Part shown: positions 1 to 12,499 of the stretch, piece by piece | Layout: the number at the start of each line of letters is the position of its first letter | Numbering within the stretch: position 1 is the first letter of the stretch | Assembly (NCBI RefSeq): GCF_964340395.1 | Contig: NC_135554.1 | Coordinates: forward strand, 27,093,592-27,157,591 | DNA length: 64,000 nucleotides | Direction of reading: 5' to 3' | DNA from: Glandiceps talaboti | Taxonomy: Eukaryota > Hemichordata > Enteropneusta > Spengelidae | Program-made: the position numbers and the translations under genes | The notes under the pieces: generated by a model | What the model saw: the letters and a program-made list of their open reading frames with translations, nothing else | Database searches by the model: none | Told to the model about the DNA's origin: nothing

Positions 1-46
1 CTCAGTCTGTGTGAAATCCCTCAACAGTAAGCCTTTTTTGACCTTC

Positions 47-180
47 TCTGAATGCCATCCAGGTACAACATTTTAACTTGAAATCCAGACTCTCCTGTCT
101 TTTACAGTTTTTTACTATCTCTGGATGCCATCCAGGTACAACATTGTAACTTGAAATCTAGACTCTCCTGTCTTTTACAG
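47..180. repeat. Two-copy tandem repeat (about 72 bp)
   Basis: TCTCTGGATGCCATCCAGG and the following bases to CTGTCTTTTACAG occur twice in tandem with a few substitutions. No coding is seen. Confidence 0.7.
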
Positions 181-1440
181 TCGATGGAAAGGTGTTGAAA
201 ATAGTAGCACTGAAATTGTTCCCTGGCTAATATTATGGTAAATATGGAAACCATTTCCTAATTTGCACTCCATTTCAATGTTCTATGTAAACAAAGATAA
301 ACTGGTACATGTAAGATGTGGGTTTGCATGCATGACTGGATAAAGACTACACATTTATGGAATTATGTACAAACTACACAACTGCAAAACAAAATTGAAT
401 GGATAACAATATCCCAACCCACAGCACCTTTCTTGGTCTCCTTTGACAGGTTTCAATAACGTATTGGATTAATCAATCATTTATTTTGCATCAATATGTC
501 AGCAATAACATTTCTGTATAGACATAGCACTTCAATAATTTCAACACAAACTGTTCACCTCCACATACATGTAGCTTTACACTATATACGTATATCGTGG
601 TTCAAGTTATTTATTATTTACCATTCCAGTTTCATAACATTTACTGAATCAGATACACAAGTGATACAACTACATGTGTACATTGTATGTGATGTAGTTG
701 ACAATTTAGATTGATCGAAATATATACTTTCATGTCCCTGTACGCATGTCTTGCATGTCATTTATTTCAAACCAACATTGCTTACTCATGCATGGGCCAT
801 AAAAAATCTATAAATGTCTCAATAATTATCCTAATATTTCCAGTGTTTCAAATTCTGAAATATTAGTTTTACCATGGAATCATTCCACATTTGTACAGCA
901 AACATGTACATGGCTAAATGTATTTATTTTTACTTCAGTATTAGTGATTTCTTTTTGTTTATGGCAAGAGACAAGTGTTACCTGTATTAACTACACGACA
1001 TGAAGGAGATATCAGTATAAAGCCATTTCAAACTTTTATTTGATCAATTCAAAGCCTCCCTGTTGTTGCCATAGCAACAGTAATGATGCTATCTGTGAAG
1101 TTGTATCTCTTGTATCAGCTTCTCTATTCCATAGTAAGATACGTTTCAATTAAAGGATCTTTATCTGTCTAGGTACATGCATGTCACAATGGATAGTGCA
1201 TAACTGTCATTTATTCCTGGGTGCAACACAAATGTGAACATAGCTAGCAAGGTATAATTGGTGAACAGTGTTGAACTCCGTATTCAAGTCACATTGTTAC
1301 TATAACATGTCTTATCATAGTTCTGATTAGACAGACTGCAATCTTTTTAACACAGCTCTATGCAATTCATTTCAAATTGATCCTCTATTGTTAAAACTCT
1401 GTATGCTATTCACAAGACACTGCCTGGAAGTTGAGATGTT
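181..1440. other. Non-coding, nothing recognised
   Basis: AT-rich sequence with scattered TACATGTA palindromes. The 72-codon open frame at 496-714 shows no domain or splice context, and I see no gene. Confidence 0.5.
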
Positions 1441-1454
1441 TGTCCCATGTAAAC

Positions 1455-1840
1455 GTCTATACACATCTATCCTATCCTCAAACCCCCCCCCCCAACTGTC
1501 TACACACATCCTATCCTACTGTACCTCAACCTCCCTACCCTTTACCTTCTGCCAACCATCTATACACACCTATCCTATCCTCAACCCCTCCAAATACCTA
1601 CACACATCTACATTTGTATTCTGTCCTCAAATTCCCCCCAACATCTACACACCTATCCTATCCTCAACCCCTCCAAACATCTATATTTGTATTGTCAACA
1701 CCCCCCCCCCGTCTACACACACCTATCCTATACCCCTCCAAACCTCTACACATCTACATTTGTATTCTATCCTCAACCCCCCCCCCCACCAACATCTACA
1801 CACCGTATCATATCATCAAACCCCCCCCCCTTAATTTATG
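1455..1840. repeat. C-rich degenerate minisatellite
   Basis: Degenerate units of about 35-50 bp built from CTACACACCTATCCTATCC and a run of C with TCCAAACATCTACA. Several homopolymer C tracts (8-10) punctuate it. The overlapping plus-strand frames here are translations of this repeat. Confidence 0.8.
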
Positions 1841-1971
1841 ACACAAGTGTACAAAGCCTTTATCACCAGCCAAATGATTCAACGACAAACATTAGTTGTT
1901 TGCCTTATACATTGTACTTTTTCCTCCTTACAACACAACTCACTTTGTTCACTATACACACCACCATAACA

Positions 1972-1986
1972 CCCCCCCCCCCCCCC
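1972..1986. repeat. Poly(C) tract (15)
   Basis: An uninterrupted C run shortly after the C-rich minisatellite. Confidence 0.9.
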
Positions 1987-2282
1987 AACACACACAATTC
2001 CTGTCACACTGATTTTAAAACACTGCATACTAACTTACTAAGTGACCAGCCTTGGCCTGACGATATCAAACCTACAAGACCATATCATGCTTTAAATTAT
2101 TTAAGTACAATAGATATTCCAGATAGTAACATTTAATTTGTATTCCCAACATGTAAAGACATTAACAAATATGCCCACAACATGAATATTAAGTTATTTT
2201 CAAAGCATTGATGTCACTGCAGCAACAAAATATTTAAGAGTGTTCCCTCTATGGCCACATACCGGAAGTGTGTATATTACAA

Positions 2283-2407
2283 CTACGCAAGATTAATATG
2301 AACATCATGTGTTATACTACAGAAGACATCTAGAACCAAACACAAAATGTGGTAATCAGGGACCTCCTCACACCGGTCTGCAGTGGAAGGCCTCATCCAG
2401 CAGTCAT
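2283..2407 (-). CDS. Candidate 3'-terminal exon, unrecognised
   Basis: After a possible acceptor GGCTATTTTAG, the minus strand has a 40-codon open frame (DDCWMRPSTADRCEEVPDY near its start) ending in TAG at 2283. GC content in the first half is clearly above the local background, and the composition is protein-like rather than simple repeat. No partner exon or family is identified, so chance remains likely. Confidence 0.15.
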
Positions 2408-2409
2408 CT

Positions 2410-5400
2410 AAAATAGCCAGCACAAAAAAAACTGCAACCCACTACAAAACATTCTATTGTTCTTGGTTGTTACCAAGTGCATAATATAATTATACTAATT
2501 ATCACACCTGCCTTTGAAAATATATGTAAGTTAACACATCTGAGGAGAATGGCACTTTGGAATGAGCAGGAAAATATTCAAAGCACCTGGGAGGTCCCTG
2601 GTAATAACCAAAGTTTAAACTTAGACTTTGAAGTCAGCACATCTCTACCCAAATCAGCTTTCTTTATAAATTGACAACATTCCATCCATGTAAAATATCA
2701 TATATAGGTTTACACAAATGAATACAATGGATTCATGATATACAGACTGCAGACTGTATTTCTTTTATTTAATCTACAGTATATACTTTACAGGAATGAA
2801 GTGTGATACTATGACAACTGTACATGCAACAAAATCATTAATTACAGTTTGTAGGTTTCACTGGTATTACCATGTATGACAGAGACAAAAGTACATATGA
2901 TACACATACACATGTAGTATACAAAATCTATCAGCTTTGCTGATAATGAGAGGTACATAATGTATTTTAATCAATTTTCAAGTTTCTCACCATAAAAGTG
3001 TGTCCTGATTAGTTTCCTAAAGAAAGACATGTTTATTGATTGTCAATGCTGTGAAAACATCATTTTCTACTTAAATTTTCTTTCAGCACAAAAAAATACG
3101 TACATATTTCAAAAATCAGTCAAAACTCAAACAATGTTGACATTAGGGTTATTTTTGAAAGCCTATATTTCTAAACATGCCTTTACAATTAAAATCAATA
3201 CCCCAACAATACTAGAAGTAAATATGAAATATCACTCGTCAATAAATATATATTGCAGAATCAACTTCAATGAATATTTCTTGTTCAACACGTAGATTTT
3301 CATCCAAGTAAAATCGTCATTCAAAGTACAGTTCCACTCCAAAAGAGAACAAGAGCAATGTAATATAAAGTGAATGATACAAGTCTCTTCGGGATGCATT
3401 TCTCACTCAGTTGGCCCATGGGTTGATTTTATCCCATCACTGTAGGGCATATACAGCATTCCTATTTGACAGACTATTACATGTAAATTCACTCCAAGCA
3501 ACTACTCCTTGCAAAAACCTCTTCTCTTGATTATAGCTGTGTATACAACATCCATATATACAATATCAAACATACTAGATTTATTTCTACCATGTATGTT
3601 TTTGTTTTTGTTTCATTGCTAAATAATTTGTACATTATTCCCAGTTTGATAGTATGTATAAGTTCCACTTACCTTTCATACACAATATATGTCAATTTAA
3701 AGCAATCTATGTAATATTGATGCCCCCATGAGGAGATACATAGAGTACGAACAAAATGAGATACAATACAGAAGGTATAGTTTGTTAGTATATGTATATT
3801 GTATGATGTACAAGAAGTGCTTGTATTTAACTTCCAATATAGTGAATAATTTAGTTTACTAGTTCAATTTGCTGTCTTTCCTTTTCATAGTAACATCTTG
3901 TCTTGTGTAACATTTTTTGTGCCAGTCCAAGTTTTTTAGTTTATTTTTTTTGTCCATCTGTGGTACATGTAGGTTTGAGTTGATTTCTACATCTTGTATT
4001 AGGGCTTAATGGGAGAACGGTGCTAAGTTCTGAAATGACGTTTGTATATGAAAGATGAATAAATAAAAAAATAAACAATTTCTGCTACAGTTTTATATTG
4101 ATTTCCATTGGTATATGATCTCATAATTTTGTAGTCGAGATATGAAGTCTGAGTGGTGTGTCATGGACTATTGCTAATTCATACCATGTGATGTCTGGTA
4201 TAACAGACACACACAACTGCTAACACTGCACAGTATAATGTATCAACACATTGTCATCATGATGTTTTATTTTTGGTACACACACATGTGCAGTATATGT
4301 TTTCCCAACATTGAGATATGAAATATACAGCATGCATAAAGTAATAACTGTGCCTACTGCCTGGATGTGTATTGGTTTGTTCAATACAATAAGGTATACA
4401 TGTACATGTAACCATATTTACAAGGTGAACAAAAAAATATGGAATTTATACCCTGGTTGTTCTACATCACGACAACACACATCTATGTCACGACAACAGC
4501 TGCTGTGTTCACGAGTCAAAACATTCAAAATTGACTTTACTTTCCCCCATTTTTTCTTTTATATTACTGGCATTGGTATACCTCCAATATTTTCTTTATG
4601 CAGCCCGAAAATACTCCTGACCCAACGGTCCTGTCAAATATTACTATTATTAGATGAACAGTGACAAAGACCCCTTAGGTCACTCATATTTCCTTGACTT
4701 AAAGAAGAAAAATATTGGGGAATAACACCTAATAACATATATTCTTTAGTTTATTTACTATTTCTTCATTCCATTCATTTTTCATGTACACTTCTCGTGC
4801 AGATTTCTTTTTTCTGTCAATGAAAACACACCTACAAACACGACATCTGAACTAAATCTATATGTACAGCATGTCATGCAATATTTCAACACCCCCAATG
4901 AAATATGATAAACCATCACTCAGTACATTTCAATATATCATGTACATGTAACATCCCAATACCCATTGTGATACTGAAGAGAGAATATATTGTATCTTGG
5001 AAAGATATCTGACACTTGTTATTGTCTATCTGTACAAGACAGTTTCTTGTATGTGTTTGTCATTTTATTCTTTATTTATATATCTATCTCATTTTTGTTC
5101 CCATTTATTATTCAATATTCCCTACACAACTGGCCTAATTCACTTACAGCTTTGTACAACAACATACATATCCTACTAGATGGTCCCTTGACTAGCAGTA
5201 TCTGCTATTTGTTCATCACACAGTTCTTCTCACTGTCGTCAGCCAACACCCACTTCCTTACAATTCACTAAACATACATGTATTAATCAAGATTATGGGT
5301 TATGCTCTGTTTACCTTGGTATTAATTTGTTCCAATATTTGGATACTTAGCAAAATTAGTTCCATTTTGTCATTGTTTTCTGTCTCGGGGGATCTTCTCT

Positions 5401-6400
5401 TTTGAATTAAGTTTATTAAAAATTCATTTGTTCTCTTGACTGGCAGCGTACACCACACAAAGCCTTGCACTAACAATTTCATTCATTTTTCAGAACTGGC
5501 AGTTTTTATGCTGTAATTTCTGAAGTATTTCTCCTCACTTCAAATGGCTACGAATTTCCCACATTTCATTTTGGATTCGGAGCAAAGACTCTTTTTTTTT
5601 TCTCTAATGAAACACAGTTCATCAATTACACAAACTACTCTGGTAACTGGCATGTTGTTTGAAAGTTAATATTCTGTATGACATGACAGCAAGTATTCCT
5701 GATTGATATTAAAGGCTACAGTTTCAATCCCAGGTTTTCGCATAAGTGTTATCTTATCAGTGGAACCATAAGGATTACACAGGATTACTCTCATTCTGGA
5801 CCAGTTGTATCTATAGCTCTGTCTTTCACAACTAAATTTTAATACCAAACTGTGCTAACCTTTAAGTTTGACACTATAAAACCTTGTCATACATATTGCC
5901 TATGCAATACAGTTAATGCTGGGTCACATAATCAACATTTCATGTGAAAAACATGATGTACCTGAACATTTTTTTTTTAAAGTTGGTCCTGAACTAAAAA
6001 CTGATCCCATTTACTGTGGCACTAATATATCCAACACTTCACATAAGTTGTACTTGCTGAGAGTATACCCAAGTTTATCTTTCTCAGAGCTAACATGGAA
6101 AGTATTTAAAGAGTATTCTATCATCAAAACAGTAGCAATTACTAACTACTTTTGCATGTAGCCTAAGTTTTATGGGCCACTCCATGACCCCCCTTAACTT
6201 TTATCAAGGAGTTCACTAGTGTTTTCTTCCTGCAGTCTCTTCAAGGTCCCTCTATAGGTTACTCACAACATTTTCTGAATGTATTTTGCATTACATTAGT
6301 AATTATGAGATTGAGGATAAAATGGTAGTAAAATACATCTATTTGGAATACAGACAAAATATTAACATCTATCCATGCAAATGTTTTTTTAACAAAACAG
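2410..6400. other. Non-coding, nothing recognised
   Basis: AT-rich sequence with many TACATGTA-type palindromes and no convincing exon, repeat array or element on either strand. The 88-117-codon frames at 3029, 4311 and 4990 lack splice context and domain-like composition. Confidence 0.45.
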
Positions 6401-6401
6401 G

Positions 6402-6549
6402 ATGACATTGGAAGATACTAAACTTAGGACTTCTTATGTAATGTACAACAATGGGACAGGAGGAGGCGACAAGCTTCTGAGTTACTCTAGGAAGTTGGAC
6501 GATAAAGTTGAAGAAATCCAATGTAACTTCAGAAGCAGTATAGAAGGAT
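6402..6549 (+). pseudogene. Possible Myb/SANT-like transposon-protein fragment cut by a MITE
   Basis: The frame starts right after an AAAACAG sequence and contains YNNGTGGGDKLLSYSRKLDD then KVEEIQC and SIEG. A TGGG turn followed by a charged helix is reminiscent of the C-terminal part of Myb/SANT-like DNA-binding proteins that accompany Harbinger transposons, but the likeness is slight. The hAT-like MITE at 6550-6711 interrupts it. It could equally be a chance ORF. Confidence 0.18.
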
Positions 6550-6711
6550 CACTGTGCCCTCTAAGCCAATTTGACGCACCACTGACGCACACAATTACTA
6601 GTGACGCACAAAAATTCGGTATTCCCCCATCTCTTACTACGTGGTGACTCACAACCAGTTTTTCTCATTTTGACTCACAACAAAATTTGGCTATCGTTAG
6701 AGGGTACACTG
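6550..6711. mobile_element. 162-bp hAT-like MITE
   Basis: Ends are CACTGTGCCCTCTAAGCC and, inverted, CAGTGTACCCTCTAACG. The flanks AGAAGGAT (6542-6549) and AGATGGAT (6712-6719) form an 8-bp duplication with one mismatch, the length expected for hAT insertion. The interior repeats GACGCAC and GACTCACAAC motifs in inverted orientation. It has no coding capacity. Confidence 0.7.
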
Positions 6712-6837
6712 AGATGGATGTACATACATGTACATGGCGTAAACTAGATAGATGATGAATAACAAAGTTAATGCCTGGAAAGATAAAGGGGAGGATGCTG
6801 TGAAATAACATACACAGATGTTATGTTTATAGCAGGG

Positions 6838-6901
6838 TAGTCAGGATGCCAACTGTGAGTGAAGGTATAAATCGCAACGATACTGTATAGGAACTAGACT
6901 T
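6838..6901. mobile_element. 64-bp TAGTC-family MITE
   Basis: It starts TAGTCAGGATGCCAACTG and ends GTATAGGAACTAGACTT, flanked by perfect 9-bp duplications ATAGCAGGG at 6829-6837 and 6902-6910. Its reverse complement matches the unit of the satellite at 15.85-16.58 kb. The 9-bp duplication suggests a Mutator-like transposase acting in trans. Confidence 0.75.
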
Positions 6902-7511
6902 ATAGCAGGGGTACAGCCTGGATCCATGTACCTACTGAAAGAGCAAGGATATTGTGAAGTGATCGTACATATTGATGTTTGTAGCAAGGGTACAGCCTGG
7001 AAACATGCCTATTCAAAGAGATTTGATGTCTTTCCTGCAAAGACAGGAATTTCAGGCTGCAAGGAATGGGGTCGAGACAAGATGGTAATTGTGAGAATGA
7101 CAGTAGGGGTGGTGATGACTTGAATAGACAAAGTGTACAATGTCATCATTTCAACCATACAATGTAGATCTGATGTATTGAATTTTTTCTAAGTAGGCAA
7201 ACATACACTAGTAGTCTCATTAAAATGTAACACGTCACCATGAATTCTAGGAGATGAATCATGACTAATGTGCCTTGTAAGCGTTTATACATTCCAAAAA
7301 TAAGGAATAAATCTATCAATGTGAGTCCAAGCCAGATAAAAATAGTCAATTCCCCATTCTGTATTCAAGTGTTGTCCCATCCATCAATTCTGTACTCTGT
7401 AGAATCTAACTGACTAAAAGGCCTTGCAGGTGTACAAACAGCTGTACAATGAATGCTTAGATAAGTTACTCTGTCAATTGTTCCTTCTGAGCATAAGTAT
7501 GGAAAACTTAC

Positions 7512-7545
7512 CACTTCCATCACTACCGGATAGACGCTCATTATT
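7512..7545 (-). CDS. Candidate short exon with strong donor
   Basis: The minus strand ends GGAAGTG|GTAAGTTTTCC at 7511, a consensus donor, and the preceding about 150 bp is GC-richer than the surroundings. It could be a first exon from an ATG (MSVYPVVMEV, phase 0) or an internal exon after CTGATCTGAG (NNERLSGSDGSG). No adjoining exon was found. Confidence 0.18.
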
Positions 7546-7673
7546 CTCAGATCAGAATGATACCAAAGTGATTCCAGAGGCGAGAAGACAACAAAGAAAG
7601 TAGACGGACAGTTTCAAATTTCTAGCAGTCTGGCGGCAGCAGTTGGCAGATATGTAGACCTACTAGTTGTGGT

Positions 7674-7703
7674 ATGTGTGTGTGTGTGTGAGTGTGTGTG
7701 AGA
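7674..7703. repeat. (TG)n microsatellite
   Basis: A short TG run with one A interruption. Confidence 0.85.
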
Positions 7704-7729
7704 AAAGCGATTAGGCTGATGGTCTTATT

Positions 7730-8930
7730 TGATATGCATGTTCGCCTCTCGTAATTACAAAATGTTGCCCACTGATCACACAGGTGGAAGTCATTTAGAA
7801 AATAAGGTGGTATACATTGTGTGCAGTGCGTTGTATTGTCTGAAACCCCTGTGGAGTGCTAGTCTTTTCAAAAGACTCAGTCAGAATAACAAAATGGATT
7901 ACAATGGAACATTCCCCAGTCAAAAAAAGCTGATTATGTGACTAGACAGTTATGTTATTTCAATTCAAGTTAACCCTACATCATTTCAAATATTTCACCC
8001 TGCATACCCTGTCTCTACATAATGGTACACCCCATTCTATAGAAAACAATAGGAATATGGGAAAAATACACAAAAGGTAGGGATGGTGTGCAAAAATCAA
8101 CAGAACACATATTATACACATTTAAAATTATTAGAAACTGATGTTTTTGAATAAACTCAAAAAAAATATGTATTCTACACTTTCTTTGCGACAAAGATTT
8201 CTGAAGACAACTTAACCATTACATTCTAAATTTAAAATCCGACTGTGTTTTCCTGACTGTGACCTATTTGAAGACTTATCATTAATTATCCTACATTTAA
8301 ATAATACTAATTAACCATCAGTATGAATAGTTTTGTGTAATTGACACCTATCCAATTTGACCTCTAGTGTATGTGGACAAGAATAATACATACCAGCTGA
8401 ATTTACCCTAATTACCATATGATGTTACAGGTTGTTCAGTTGACTCTATATGGTACAGTAGTACTTGGTAGCTTTCTGGAATCTAGTCGTATGAGGGCTT
8501 TCCTCTTGCTTTTCCCCTACCACGCCTAGCTTTTTGCTAAAGAATGCTTTAATTAAAGTACGGCCAGAAGCCAGGCACAAATTCTTATTTGGTTTTTAAT
8601 TCTTCTTGCAGTGTGATACGCATCAATACCATCTTGGAAGGTTGAACTATACATTGTAAAACATGACTATCACATTCAATGTCGCTGTGGGGAAATTATA
8701 TTCTAATTTTAGGTTTAAATATACAGCCATTATAGAAAGATACCAGACATGGTATGGGAAAAGTGAAATTCCCCACACGACTGGATTTTACATTAGCTTA
8801 CTTCTTACTTTGTATAACCCGTGCCTGCCTTTCCATCTTGCCAGTGGAAATGCAGGTACTTGCCAGGTGGTGTGACATATGACAAAATATGTCTCTGCCC
8901 ATACAGAAATCTGTAATAGCATTCTTATTT
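7730..8930. other. Non-coding, nothing recognised
   Basis: No gene, element or array is visible. Short open frames here have no support. Confidence 0.45.
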
Positions 8931-8936
8931 GACTAT

Positions 8937-9003
8937 TCAAAGACACACACACACATACACACAGAGAGATAGACAGACAGAGGCAGGCAGGCACACACAC
9001 ACC
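8937..9003. repeat. CA/AG-rich microsatellite
   Basis: Runs of CA, then GATAGACAGACAGAGGCAGG-like units, then CA again. Confidence 0.8.
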
Positions 9004-9830
9004 TTCAAAACATACACCCTGTCAACACTCCAAACTGTGCACTGTACACATACATTCACGACCTCCAATGGCATGACTTGTTACTTCATTTATAGCTTAT
9101 ACCAGATGTCTTCACGTACAACATACATCTGGGTGTATATCAAAGGCATATTGTCACTGGTAGTTTTTTTCACATACATGAACTGTAGCGTGTATTTAGA
9201 AACCACCATAAGGGACTATGAAATATACATTTACATATATTCATATTATCATTATTTGTATTACATTACCATAAATTACATTATAATATAATATATATTA
9301 TATATAATATGGAGGTAGGAAGGACACCATATCAAATTATAGTATATTTATATTATATTAAATTATATCATATATTACATCATATTAGAACTATATATAC
9401 ATTAGCTACAGTCTACATCTGAATAACAAACATAAGAGTATTGAATTCACTATTTCTGAAATAGATATGCTACAGCTCAGAGTCAAAGGGTGAATATATA
9501 TGTTGACACTATAGCAGAAATGTACATTTACGTTTTTTAACAGACCTGGGATATCATTATGTATGTTTTGAGACAAAGGTATAATCTGAGAAGCAAAATA
9601 AAGCTAACTTGTCAACTATGGTACATTTATTATCTAAGTAAGGCTTATCAATTGTACAATATGACGACTAAAAGGTTTTCAGATAACAGTATTCTGTGTA
9701 TATACACTTGAGATGCTAGGTACACAACATGGATCATTTATCTTATGTCAGTTGTAAAGTAGTAACAGCCTTCAGATCAGTTTTACTGTAGATGCATCTA
9801 AGTTTGGAAATTGTAACAGCTTTTTAACAT

Positions 9831-10168
9831 TAGGCCAAAAAAAATATATATATCTGGTTCTGGTCAGGGTAAACTTTCTAAAGTGGTGCGACGACGCAAA
9901 TTTTTTTTTTTTTTTTTTTTTTTTGCAAATTAGTAAATACACATTTTTTTGACACTTTACATACTCTGTTCTATCATATTTATCTCTTGAAACTCTATAT
10001 TTAAGCAGTCTTGGCATGTAGGGTAGATTTCAGCTGCTTGTTCTCCTGATATCAGGAATAAATAAGGAATGGGAAAGCAAAAATTATCGGGGGGAAAAGG
10101 ATCAACGCGAGGGTATTCAGGGCAAGCATGCGCTGACCAGAACCAAATATATATATTTTTTGGCCTTA
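9831..10168. mobile_element. Inverted-repeat (MITE-like) element with poly(T) core
   Basis: The left arm, TAGGCCAAAAAAAATATATA then TCTGGTTCTGGTCAG, is matched inverted at 10120-10168 (CTGACCAGAACCAAATATAT to TTGGCCTTA). The arms are about 40-45 bp. The interior holds a 24-T tract at 9901-9924. No clear target-site duplication is visible, so the boundaries are approximate. Confidence 0.6.
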
Positions 10169-11667
10169 TACAAAGTTACAACCTTACATAATGCAAAAAA
10201 AATATCCATGTAAAATATTGTATAAATCATTGATGTCAGAGCCTATTCACACATTAGCTTTTCAATGTTGATAATTCTACCAAATTTACTATTCATATGC
10301 AAATGAGAGCAACAATGTGTCAATCTACTTAGGGAAGACAGCAAGTCTATCAGGTGGAACAAGTGATCATATTAAAACATTAATAATTGAAAAGTACTGC
10401 GATAAAGTGATCAATCAAAAGACCACAACAACAATTCCCCAAAGAAACTGAACAAAGCCAGCTCTGATCACATGACGGAGAAGTAATAAACCTTAAAATC
10501 ATTAAAATAAAATATTGATAATTATGTAGGAAATGGACAAGGGAAAATGAGATGGTATTGATCATGAAGAAGGATGGTGAAAAGATTTGGAATAATATAA
10601 TTCAGAATGACATTCTGAACAATTCAATATTACATCAATTCATCACTATATGAAAGGAACGCAAGTAATGTGAAAAAGTTTTTTTCTTAAGTCACAAGTA
10701 TTTTACCTTTTGCAGATGGAAGATGGCAACAGTGAACGCACTTTTTAATTAATCTTAGATACTTTGGACGTTTCTTTCTATTGCAGGAGGGTTGGTGGAT
10801 AGAAAGTATCACATTTTTAAACCCAAGCTTTGAAAATCATTCACACATGGAATGATGATATGAAAAGTATATTTTTTCACCCAAAAGGGAGGAAGGAAGG
10901 GAGGAAGGAAGGGGAGGTGTTATCTCTTTCACAAAAAAAGACTGGTGATATTACATGTTTTTAATTTTACAGTATCTCTCTTTTGACAAATGAGAGAATT
11001 ATGCATTGATAATGATGATATATTGCGGTCCATCATAATGATGAAATTTGTAATTTGAAAAAAAAGTCATTACCACTAAAATGCACTGTATCAGCCTGTT
11101 TGAATGTACTGTATTGTTATATAGTACTGTTTTAATCTATGTATATTATGAGGACCATGTTATCAACTCACTTCATTTACATCAGGTAAATGTGACAACA
11201 TATGTCCATTAGTGCCATTTCTTTCCCATTCATCCCTAAACCATCCCACAAGCTGTTACACCATCCACAAAGACAATGTCAAACCTGAGGTCATCCCATA
11301 TCCAGAGATCACATGATCTAAAAGAATAAAATTTATATACTAATGCCCACAACTCCAACCGTTCATAGTTCAAGTAAAAACGTCACCAGTCACAACCTTA
11401 GCATATGACGCTCAATTTTCAGAATAGGTGGGGCAGGTTCATTTTTTTTTTATTTTTCATATGTATTTTTTTCATATGTAATGTGAGTGTCTAGTTCAGG
11501 TAGTTATGTTTTCCATATGGTAGCTGTGTTACTGGTTCCTTCTCTTTAGATGTACAGCCATTACAGATTGGAAAAAACAGTTTTATATTGTCTCTTTAAG
11601 TTGATGTCAATTTCCAAATCCACAATTTCTTGCAAGACTTCACAACTTTCGTGATTTTATTAGTTAT

Positions 11668-12105
11668 ATACAAGGTATATGACTGAATGACTGAGTAACT
11701 GTTCAAGTCTTACCTGACCAAGGGATATGACTGAATGACTGAGTAACTGTTCAAGTCTTACCAGACCAAGGTACATGTATATGACTAGGTAACTGTGCAA
11801 GTCTTACCTGACCAAGGTACATGTATATGACTGTAACTGTGCAAGTCTTACCTGACCAAGGTATATGACTGAATGACTGAGTAACTGTTCAAGTCTTACC
11901 TGACCAAGGTATATGACTATGTAACTGTTCAAGTCTTACCTGACCAAGGTATGACTATGTAACTGTTCAAGTCTTACCTGACCAAGGTATATGACTATGT
12001 AACTGTTCAAGTCTTACCTGACCAAGGTATATGACTATGTAACTGTTCAAGTCTTACCTGACCAAGGTATATGACTATGTAACTGTGCAAGTCTTACCTG
12101 TAAAC
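11668..12105. repeat. Minisatellite, about 37-48-bp unit, about 10 copies
   Basis: The unit is built around AACTGTTCAAGTCTTACC then TGACCAAGGTATATGACT, with early copies longer because they carry GAATGACTGAGT. Each unit carries TCTTACCTGACC, a perfect splice-donor consensus on the minus strand, but no open frame passes through. Confidence 0.9.
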
Positions 12106-12422
12106 ATTTGCAAACTGTCAAAATTTATCTCAAAACACAACTTACTATTAACGTGAAGGTGTCTCTGGGAATCATATCGATAATTTATTGCTTTCCAAAA
12201 ACATGTTAAATTAACATGAGGAAATATATTTTAATTTGGTCATAAAGTCAAAATGGATAACTTGATGTACTAACCAGCTGTTATTAGTGAACTCATTACA
12301 AACACAGCTGTTTTTTAAAGTCCTGGCTTGCATGTGACAATGATGAAAGTTCACCCACACACAAATACATCATTGCCAAGATCCTTTTTACAGTAACTCA
12401 TACATGAACATTATATTCTCAC

Positions 12423-12498
12423 CTAGAAGTTAATTTATTGATGTCTGGTTTGTTTGACAAGGTTGTACGGTTTAAGCGTACCAGCAATTTTCCACAAA
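12423..12498 (-). CDS. Candidate internal exon (76 nt), unrecognised
   Basis: The acceptor is TTGTTGTCTATTATTAAACAG, with a good pyrimidine tract, and the donor is TTCTAG|GTGAGA. Only one of three frames is open and reads CGKLLVRLNRTTLSNKPD then INKLTS. It needs one incoming base, which matches the one-base overhang of the MPKTKI exon at 26752. Phase agreement happens by chance one time in three. Confidence 0.18.
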
Positions 12499-12499
12499 C

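Noticed and set aside
1388-2136. Three overlapping plus-strand frames of 136-149 codons rich in P, T, Y
   Set aside because: Translation of a C-rich minisatellite with poly(C) tracts in several frames at once. No start or splice context.
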